Below are positions 54,671 through 64,000 of a stretch of 64,000 bases of DNA, piece by piece. Numbering within the stretch: position 1 is the first letter of the stretch; every line of letters begins with the position of its first letter. This DNA comes from Pleodorina starrii (taxonomy: Eukaryota > Chlorophyta > Chlorophyceae > Chlamydomonadales > Volvocaceae), in contig BRXU01000010.1 of NCBI GenBank assembly GCA_030267565.1, positions 802,501 to 866,500 of the forward strand, in the 5' to 3' direction. The position numbers and the translations under genes are program-made. The notes below the pieces were generated by a model. It was not told the origin of the DNA, did not search any database, and was given only the letters and a program-made list of their open reading frames with translations.

Positions 54671-57600
54671 CTTTCAAGACGGCCAGCAGCAAGCCCATCT
54701 ATCTCTGTTTGTTCGTATTGGTAGAGCTTCCCTCATCATCAGCGAGCAGGTGCTGTGAGTGCTGCTGGTATCAACATGTCTGGGCCCATTCAGCCGCGCG
54801 CTGCTGGTGCTGCTACGCTGCTGGCGGTGGCAGGATGCCGACCCGGTCGGCTCGGACAGCTCCAATAGCAACAGCGAGCAATAGAAGAGCATCGACTTCC
54901 ATTCTGTATGCAGTGGACGTGGTCGTGATCGGCGGGATTCGTTCGTTGCTACAAAAAGCCAGGGGCCGCTGGCGGGGGCCCGCCGCTGATGACTGGGGCC
55001 GCTGAGGTTATCAGCTGGTGTAGGTCAGAGGCCTGCCTACCCCAACAGTCGGGCAAGCGCTCCTGCTTTTCTTCCGAGCCCCGACCCATCCATGAATGTG
55101 CCAAACGGACATTCGATCTCCATCCATCCCTCCGGCGCTCCGGGACCAGCCCCGGGACCGGAACGGCACCACCTCAGTGGTGCTATATATATATATATAC
55201 ACGGGTTCCATTGCGGTCCGAATTGCATTGCTCCAAACAGGTAGATGTATAGGCGACAGCGGTGTGGCCCGGTTGCGTGTGTGTTGTTATTATACATCGT
55301 TTACACACAGTGCTGCATGCTAGATGCTACGCACGCACGTTATGACGTAAGTGCACGCCATCATCCCGCCGCCTCCGATTCCGTACGTCCGTCGGCTTAC
55401 CTCGCTCGCTCTCCATCCGCTGATTCCCCGATCGAGTCACTAGCTAGATAGAGCTGTTCAGGCCACCAGAGACGGGCAATGTTGTTGTGCAAGCGCGACC
55501 AAAACCCTACGTACCTTCCCTTGCGGTCATTGCCCCCCCCCCATTTATATAAGCCAGCAGCATTCTTCATGCAGCACAATTTCCTGACTGAAACCGATGT
55601 ATATATATACGTGCCGCGGTCTCGATGTCTCGGAGACACCCTACCTCATCACATGTGCACGACCCTCCCCTGTCGCCAACAGGAGTGATCCTAGACGGAG
55701 TTGATGGGCGCCAAATACACCCTGCGACGGTGGCGGCTTAGCTGGGATGTGATGCGTGTGCGGCAATCAAGAACTGTAGAAAGCAAGCAAAGCGTGAATG
55801 TGCGCGGTTGGTGGTGTGAGCGGTTGGCTGGTGTTATTATGGGGTAACAGGGTGGGCGTGGAGGAGAAACATACAGCTTATCAGCGTGGTGATGACTATT
55901 TATATTTGGGTTGGATGCCGCGAGCGTCGCCACGAGCTAGTCGCCGTCGTGCCATGCCAGATGATAGCTACCTACCGCCCACCGGGGCAGCAGCAAGGCA
56001 CCGAGCTAGAAGATGCAGCAGACTTGGATACGTATATCAGCTCGTAGTAACCCACGCACGTGGGTCGCTCGAGAAGAATAGCAGCAACGTACGTTCACCG
56101 AACGTTCGAGGTTCAAGGTAACATGAAACCACATGTTATTGTGAAGTATCAATTCTAGAGCGAGGAGTAACGAAAGCGGTTGATGAGTGGTCCGTACGTA
56201 ACAGACTGTTTTACAGGTCGCACTCTGGGAACGCCACTTCTCCATGGCCACTTCATGTATGGCGGGTTCATGGCCATCGCCATCATCTGTATCACTTACT
56301 TGGTGCAACATCCCACTTTCACTCCTATGCACAGCGAAATGCCGCATTCGCATCCACAGGCTCTGCGTCGTCACCAACATGTTTTGGACGGCTAAGGGGC
56401 GGGGGCACCAAGCTTCGTGCGTGAATAGCCTCGCGTCGATGTACGTATGGTCACGCGATAGGGTTTAGGGTGCTGCGATGGTAACACGCGTAACCGGCGG
56501 CTGACTGCAACGGTCGGTTCGTTCCGCCTTCTTTCGAAAGGGGTGCGTGTCGTGTTGAGCCCGCCGAGAGTTAATAAGGACTCGTACGTATATGCTCTGT
56601 CTTTACGTATTTCGCCCCAGCCAGGAGCTAGCGACATAGGCGCATCGCACCTCCGGCAGCGGAGTGGAAAATAAAGGAGTTACGTAATTCGGTGAAGTTG
56701 CGCGATTTGTATCAAGGTGGAACGGATGGATGATCAAGGAAGCGCTGCTTGCGACGTGTTTTTTCGAGGGCGACGATCTATCCAGCGCTCCAAGGCGAGG
56801 TACTGTACATACTGAACATACACTGAACATATTGAACACTGCTGCTACGTATACATATCGACATGCGGGAGATAGAGGGACCCGCCGTTCGGCAGGCGAT
56901 GTATGGGGGCTGCGATGCGAAGAGATGGGCATTCCTTGAATACGTAAATAGCGAGCGGAGCCGAGAAACGCGCCCTCTGGATGGCCAGATAAAATCACGA
57001 TTGACGGCTCGGCTTGGATGGGTGGAGGTTGTGTCCTACACGTACATACGCACCAGTGCACACTTACCTGCTCCTGAGCGAAGGCTACAGGCAGTGCTTG
57101 CTTGCTTGCTTGCGGGCAGACATCGGACTTATGCCATGCATGCATAAAGTTGATTATGTACATGTATTGGTACGGGACGGAGAGGCGGGCCGTGAGACAC
57201 TTAACGTTGGACGACTGCTGTAACGTTCATTTCCAAAGCGAGGGCCACTGGGCGGAAGTGCAGGAATTACGTACAGTGCTAGGTGTACCGGCGTTGATAA
57301 TGAACATAACATACAACGCAAGCCGAATCTTACATCCCTCCAGCCATCCTAGCCTGCCAGCCTTCCTGCTGGCAGATATCTATCCACCCTGCCAGCAGCC
57401 AGCAATCCATCGCCCTAGAAGTCATCCTGAAATGCAGCCGTCGATCCTGTAAACTTCCGTCAACTGCCCCTACCTCACATACATATCTATCTAAAGATGG
57501 CCACCATGCGCCGACTGTGGCGTTCGTTTCCGTGGAGCTTCTCATCCTGCTGCAGTGTAATAATAAGAATAATAATGATACGCCCGGCCGGCGGGCGGGC

Positions 57601-59226
57601 GTCCGTCGCTCGTTCATTCGGTCATATTAGGTGCCCCGTTTCCGATCGACGGAGTTTGCCTTCCACATATCACAGCCAAGCCGGCGGAAGGCAGCAGCCG
57701 CCAGTGAACTGAAGACCGAGACCGCCCGGATGGAGTAGCCGGACGAGAAAACGCCATTGGGTTGGTGTAGCCTGAAGACGAATATATGGCGATGACGCCG
57801 CCGATGGCGGCAAGGGACCAGTAGAAGACGAAGAATACCCATGACGTCGCTGACGACAAAAGGTGCTGTAAATTGCCTCAAGCACAGCGGAAGTAAGAAA
57901 GCGGAAGCGCGCCGAATTGGCGCGGGACCTGCCCTGTTGTTCAGCGCAAGTGAACTCAAGGCACGCATGGCAGATGTTTAAAGATGGACCGCCGGTAGGT
58001 CACATGGAAGCGAGGTTGACCCCAACATGCATGTCGAACGGCCGACTTGCTTGCTTTATCTACTTTCATTATTGTTGCGCAAATATAATATGCTCACAAG
58101 GAAGCCTTCGGAGTTTTCCCCTAATTCCACGCACGCACGATTCGCCTTAGAGTACAATTATTAAGAAACACACAAGCATGCCTCGCTTGGGGAGGCTTGG
58201 GGCGCCGTATGATACCAGCGTAAATGTTAGCAAGGTTGCTATAAACGCCAGCTGTCTATGAAAAATTAGAACCCTTACTGAAGTAAACCGTGGTTTGACT
58301 TACTGCCTGATAAATCTAGTCAGCCAGAAAAAGGCCAACTGCTGTATGTAGGCAACGGATCAACTGTGACCGACCAAGACCTACCGACCGCCGACCGTTT
58401 AGACTCAGCCCGTGCAACTCATCATCAGTTAGGAAGGCGCAGAGCTGAAAGTGCTTTATTAAAGAACATTTTAGCGTAAGATGTTGTACGTAGCTCGACT
58501 CCTGTCCGGCCTACTCGCTGCTCGCATGCATGCCATGCCGTGACACTTTCAACTGCAAATCCACCATCGATCAATAATGTAACTGCAACCGTTTCTTATT
58601 ACGTAGGACACACCGAACGTTTACAAGCAAGGGTGGGGCCGATCGAAATTCCCGAATTGATGTATGACGTCATTTATTTCGTGCCAAGGACGTTAAGCCT
58701 TATTCATTCAACAGCGATTGGCTTTTCAGTTGTCACAAACGTGCTGCAATGATCGCCCAGAGCCGCTTGCTCAAAGGGTACGTTTATATATATATATATA
58801 CATACGTAAACATCTGTCGGATAGCGAACCAATAAGAACTAACGACGCATTGCATTGCCGCTGTGGGATGGAGATCAGCGAGTGGAAAAACATTAGTACG
58901 ACTGTATGTGATGGATGGTAACTCCAAGCAAGGAGGGCTATCGTGCGTAACGTCTGGGCAGACGATTCAGCGTGCGGGCGTATGTACGACTGTCGGGCAG
59001 GCATACAATACATGTCCCAGCCAGCAGATCAAGCAACTCGCGCTAATCACTACACTGTTGACCACCCGTCTAAGGTGCTGGATGCTCCTTGCTTGTCGCG
59101 GACTTTCCGAGCTAACAACCCGCTCGAACTCAAACGACGGGTCCACGCACTGACATGCAGCGATAGCCATCCCCTGGTTGCTTGTTTAGCAGCGAGAAGC
59201 TAGCGGCATTCAAAAACTCTCAGAGA
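54671..59226. other. Intergenic region between the two M11 genes
   Basis: Contains the 3' flank of the first protease gene, a TA microsatellite near 55185-55199, and AT-richer DNA. Short open frames at 56180-56395 (plus, one hydrophobic segment) and around 57614-57880 (minus) were looked at but no gene could be assembled. The promoter of the second protease gene should lie before 59227. Confidence 0.55.
57614..57880 (-). other. Possible exon of a small membrane protein
   Basis: After an acceptor-like TTTACAG at about 57880, a frame encodes SWVFFVFYWSLAAIGGVIAI, which is a good single transmembrane helix, followed by a polar Ser/Pro/Arg segment. There is no ATG in the frame and no upstream exon was established. 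It may be chance. Confidence 0.2.
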
Positions 59227-62200
59227 ATGGCTCGTGCATTGAGCCGCTCCTCCGTTGCGCTATGTGCCAGTGTCTTTATCATTTGCGCAATTATTCAGGG
59301 CGTGCAGTCTAATAAGCGGCCGCGGGTTTCGTCGGTCGAAAGTAAGTCGTATCGTCAGGACAGCGTAGACCCGCTCCACGCAGCCATAGACCGCAACCAA
59401 TGAATCCAGCTTGCACGATTGCTTGTCGTTCATATTGTCGGAAGTGAATAATGGCAGGGTCTTACGATGTTTCACTGAGCTGCATTATTGCTGGCACTCA
59501 ATTCCCTTTTGCCTGACTTGGTCGATTCTCGTATACGTGACTCCCCGCAACATCGGTCCGTCCCCAAGACACTTACCACAGATCGTACCACTTGTTATTC
59601 TTTGTTTACAGTGGTGGGCACAGTCAATTTGGCTGTTGGCTCCGGCGGCAAAGACAGGCATAACTCTGATGCCGTTATACTGAAGTGCCCCGACATTGTC
59701 GACCCGACCGACGGCTTCATAAAGCCCGACCCCAACTGCATTCTGCCGTACAAGCAACTCGCCAAGGGTACCCGTAATGTGGCCGCTTTCCAGGAGCAGT
59801 ACGGTGTTGTGCCAGGCGACAAAATTGCGGTGAGGTGGCATACACATACCCTACGTGAGCAAATAAACCAATGCATGGTCGAAAAACGGGGAAAACCAAG
59901 TACACATACACAGGTATGGGAGGGCGCACGCAGGCCACCGGCAGTGTCAATTCTCGAGCACCCGTTCATTCGTTCCATATCAGCGAGGCAGCGGCCTGGA
60001 AAATGGGCACTGTGAGCGCGCAGAATTATGACGCGTTTAACGGGCTCTGTCAGCGCACGCACAGAACGATCTCATAACCGCAGGACTTCCAGGAAAACCA
60101 CACGCGTCAGACGAAATAAGAGAGCCAAAACCAGGATTTGTTGCGGGTCTAAAACGCACGGAGGGATATGGAATGCCCCCTTCCGTGTTGGATCCCGCAC
60201 CTGCACGGGCACATCAACCCTATTACCTATATATACTATGGTATCATCGCCTGATTGAAACAAGCGTCCATCTGCGCGGCAGGGGTCTGCGCCGTAAACG
60301 GCGGGTTGCTATTATATGTTAGCGTATAGAACTCTGTTCATCGACAGAGCCAGCACACATCTTCGGTCTCGAGGAGCTTTTCTGTAACTATTTAATCGCG
60401 GAAGAGACCCCTAAACTCCTTGTATTTAAAAACGGAAGTCCTTGATTTCGTTTTGTTTATGTGCTCGTATAAATTTGCGCGTATCCCACCGCAGGCAACG
60501 TTTGACATTCGCAATCGCAGCGCAAACGGGCGGCAGCTGCTGGCTGCGCAAGAAGACGATGATGGTGATGACTCCACATTCAAGCTCCGCCCGGGTTCCA
60601 TTCGAATACTGGAACGGGCCGATGGCCAAAAGGAGGTGCGGAGCGTCGTCATCCGCGCGCATCCATACATCTGCTGCATGATGCACGTCGGTCCACCTGC
60701 ACTTCGGGGGCGCTGCGTGGCTTGGCACCACTTCTATTGCACTTTATTAATTCCCTGGTGTGGAAAGCCGATTCTCTTGACTCCGATAGATTTTAAGTTG
60801 TATTCATCGGTGCGATGTATTCCATAGTTTATCTCGGCCTTCCAATATAACAGGTTGCGGCGCTGCAATTAGTTGGTTGCGGCACTTTAATAATAATTGT
60901 GCGTGCTTCCTTCTCTGTTACTGTGCTTGTGTGTTAGCATTCGTCCGTCATTCATCGTAAAATCCCAAGTTCTTGCCACGTATGCGGCGGGTGATCTTAA
61001 CCAGTGGCGTTACATTTTACGCCTTCGATACACAACCTAACACAACAATGCAGATATACAACGGAGAAACCATAGAGCTCAAGGCGGTCGTGTTTCTGCT
61101 TAATTATTGTGGATGGAAAAATCCCTTCCCAACTGCGGAGGTAAGTCGGGTCTTTCTTTCTGGGCTCTTTCTCGACCTCCAAGCCATATCAGGCGATCGG
61201 CGACAAACACGACGATTTCCCTTCTTCCTTGATTTGTTTACACTGATCTGAGTGCGTCATTGATCTGGTCGCCCATAACTAGCGCCTTCCTCATATCTAA
61301 CAACAGGAAGCTCGAAGGTATATGTTCGAGGACCAGCCTGGTGGCTCCATCGAAGGCAACTTGCAGGTCAGTTTATTTTGTCTAAATCGGTGAAGGGATA
61401 ATTGGTAGCATTATACCTGTCATGTAACTCGAATTAGAACAACATTTGCACACAACCTACCTACATTTTTTAACATGAAGCCGATGCGGTTGCACGGTAA
61501 CAATAAACAGCAAAGATGCTAGCGGTTCGGGATCCAAGGGTAATAAAATAGCGGCATGGATGAAGGGTTTGTACTTCGGGTGACACCCGCCCTGCGTGCT
61601 GATGTCTGGTTGGTCGGTGTGCAAGGTTAGCCTTACTTCTTAATTTGCTCCTTGTTTCCTCGTTTCGCCGTTCTCGATGCAATAATCATCCGTTTAGTCA
61701 CTCAATGCCTTGTACGCAGCAGTGGGAAGTTGCCGCCTCCATCCCCTTCGTGTGTTCGCCGCCTTTTCCAGCTTCGTTCCTTGTCGCCAAACTTTGTTGG
61801 TCGTTGCCCATATCAGACCGCTCGCATTTTCGTATGCTGTGTAGACCTATTACAAGACGTGCTCCTACGGCAAGGTCACTTGGGAACCCCAAAACGTCGC
61901 GATCGTGGGTCCATTCGACATCGACTGCCAGTCTACAGATATTTGGGGAAAGAAACTTGACTTTACTAAAGAGTGCGCCTACTTGCGTGTAATGGAAATG
62001 GCGGAAGTGAAGGCCCAGCAGGTAGGCAAGGGCAGGCGAGTCCAAATTACATTTTTTATGTTTTCCGTCTATCTGGAATCTGAGAAAAGGGCACGCAGAG
62101 CTCGCCGGCTTCATCCGTTAGGCGCTTTACATGGATAGATAGAACGCGGCGGGAAATCCGCATGGTAGCGCCCGGTCCAGCCGTTTGGGCTGTAAAATGA

Positions 62201-64000
62201 ACCGACCACCCACGTATATATATTGCGGCATAACTTTAACATCGTGATATATGTGCGGATAAAGGGATTCGCACAATGCGGCAGTAACGAAGAGCGGGGT
62301 CCTGAAGTTGTCGGACGAGCGGTTCACCGCAAAGATTCTCACGCATGCCGTCTTCCCTAAGGAGCATGGATGTGGCCAAGATTGTAGTCGATTGTGGGTT
62401 CCGAGCGACAGGATGCGAAGCGACCCCTCCGAACAGAAAATTGATTACATTTCAAATGGAGCGTGACTACCAGCGGTCAAGTAGTAGTAGCGAATAATTG
62501 TCAAACAATGATCTGATTACCAGCAGGGCCCCAAAATTTGAAGGGCTACTATTCCGCCCCACCTAGTCTGGATCGCCGTGGGCCGAAACTTTGTACATTT
62601 GCCGACCTCAAGCATATTCCGGCCTCATACACGGAACAGACAGGCAGCCAATGCCAGGCAGGGCGCGTGTCCCTTGAAGCAAGCCGCTCCGTACGGGGCG
62701 GGGGAATTGCCCGATCAAAATACCTCGCCCGCCCGCCCATGCATGCAGCTGTCTCGTTCGGATTGACTGGGGTACCTCGAAGCAAAGGCCACGGCAAAAG
62801 TTATCTATATCAAGATACCATGTATGTGCAATCAGCTGGGGCGAGGCTTAGACCTGCCGCGGCAGCCCATGCTTGTCCGCCTGCTGTCGTCGCCCGATTG
62901 ACCTGCTCCTTAATCCGAGCCATTATGTCCGTACATGAACCGTCCTACCTAACGAATTTGTGATTCTGCGTTCCGGGCCCGTCCGTAGGTAGGAAAGCCA
63001 GGTTTACAATTGTGCAGTTCTGCATGGCCATTGCATCTACCCGAGCAAGCAAGCTCTACCGATCGAATGCGCGCTCAGCAGTTTAGCCGACCCGCCACAC
63101 TTCCACACAATTTTTCAACCTAGCCTTGTCCCAATCGTCGCTCTAACAATGCCGCCACCCCCTGCACCATTCTTCATCATGCGCTCGCAGCTCGCCGCCA
63201 ACGATCCCAAGTTACGAGCCATTCTTCAGTCGGGGACAGCGAACCAACGACTGCGCAGGACTGCAATCATACCGAAACAGGCGGTGTGCGGATTCGCTGG
63301 ATTGGCACTCATGGGCGGTTGCAACTCAGGAACCACCACCCACTGCGACACGTGGATTTTGGTACGCTCGCATAATGTGGTTCAGCATGGCATCCAGATA
63401 TATAGCGGTGCTAGCTACAATAAAACACCCCGTAATAGTTTGACTTTCCTTTGCCGCGTGCTGCGTGGTGTGTATGGCCGAAGGGTCTGGAGTGTTTTTT
63501 AAACAGTGGTTTACGTTGACCGTCGAGTGTTAAAGTACAAAAGGCGGCCCCCGCCCCGTCGTCATCGCTCAATTGAGTCAAGTTGAATGCAGTAGTTAAA
63601 TAATGCCTATCAGCCAAACCTCCACCACCGAAAAATCCCCGCACGCATGCCTTTCAAATGTGCGACCTTTTTCTTCCTTCAGGGAGACAACGCCCTGGAC
63701 ATGCATGTCTTGTTTCATGAACTGCAACACAGCATGGGCTTGCAGCACGCGGCCGCGTAAGTACGTACCATACAAGGGTGCATACGTACAGGAAGTAGAT
63801 GCCCATTTGTTTCAACACATATTAATGAGCCGCATAGCGCGATCTTTATTTGTATATATGAAAGTGCAGGCGTTAGTTTGTAGATGTCTTGTGCGGTCTT
63901 ATACCGTGTTTCCCGTGTTCCCTTGCCCCTTGACTGTCTTCGCTGCCGCCGGCAGGATGCAGGGTCAGTGGTACGAAGAGTACGGTGACAAATCCGACCC
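59227..64000 (+). CDS. Second secreted M11 metalloproteinase (3' end outside window)
   Basis: Tandem paralogue of the gene at 47877. Exons: 59227-59341, 59612-59829, 60495-60635, 61054-61140, 61307-61366, 61845-62021, 63191-63361, 63683-63756, 63956 to window end. Phases match those of the first gene at every junction, and several exons are the same length (exon 4 is 87 bp in both). Residues 1-28 are a signal peptide. Residues 39-207 include KCPDIVDPTDGFIKPDPNC and ETIELKAVVFLLNYCGW. The active site HELQHSMGLQH spans residues 335-345. The last visible exon starts MQGQWYEEYGDKSD, just before the expected Met-turn. Whether it has a Pro-rich tail cannot be seen. Family assignment is strong; substrate is inferred from the family and its pherophorin neighbour. 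Confidence 0.93.

Overview
This window is nuclear DNA of a green alga of the volvocine lineage (Chlamydomonas/Gonium/Volvox relatives). The case rests on spliced genes with GT-AG introns in GC- and homopolymer-rich DNA, a pherophorin with a Pro-rich rod, and gametolysin-type (M11) metalloproteinases with a Pro-rich tail. The long, repeat-laden introns and the pherophorin next to M11 genes suggest a colonial or multicellular member, but the species cannot be fixed from sequence alone. All gene models below were built by hand: exon edges were chosen so that splice sites, reading phase and family conservation agree.

Layout. (1) 1-12.9 kb, minus strand: a cyclic-nucleotide phosphodiesterase with two N-terminal GAF domains, a long low-complexity linker and a complete PDE catalytic domain; its C-terminus leaves the window. 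(2) 15.05-35.1 kb, minus strand: a complete 16-exon MMS19 gene (cytosolic iron-sulfur protein assembly and DNA-maintenance HEAT-repeat protein) with large Ala/Gly insertions. Its last intron (15144-22788, 7.6 kb) holds a nest of repeats: a palindrome-ended element interrupted by a 5.6 kb insertion made of three 1.87 kb tandem units. Another intron holds a 44-bp minisatellite of about 36 copies that begins exactly at a 5' splice site. (3) 35.1-40.6 kb: intergenic, with a second uninterrupted copy of the palindrome-ended element and other repeats. (4) 40.6-44.0 kb, plus strand: a complete three-exon pherophorin-like extracellular-matrix gene. (5) 44.0-47.9 kb: intergenic, with a 539-bp terminal-inverted-repeat element whose empty site survives at 35.9 kb. 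(6) 47.9-54.7 kb, plus: a complete ten-exon M11 metalloproteinase with HExxHxxGxxH site and Pro-rich C-terminal rod. (7) 54.7-59.2 kb: intergenic. (8) 59.2 kb to the end, plus: a paralogous M11 metalloproteinase with identical exon phases and near-identical exon lengths, cut off by the window end just after the active-site exon.

The three plus-strand genes form a small extracellular-matrix cluster: a structural glycoprotein followed by two secreted proteases likely to act on such walls. The minus-strand genes are a signalling enzyme and a housekeeping factor with no obvious link to the cluster. The most unusual content is in the introns: tandem repeats seeded at 5' splice sites in both minus-strand genes, a set of dispersed short intronic motifs shared by both, and the nested insertion in the MMS19 terminal intron.
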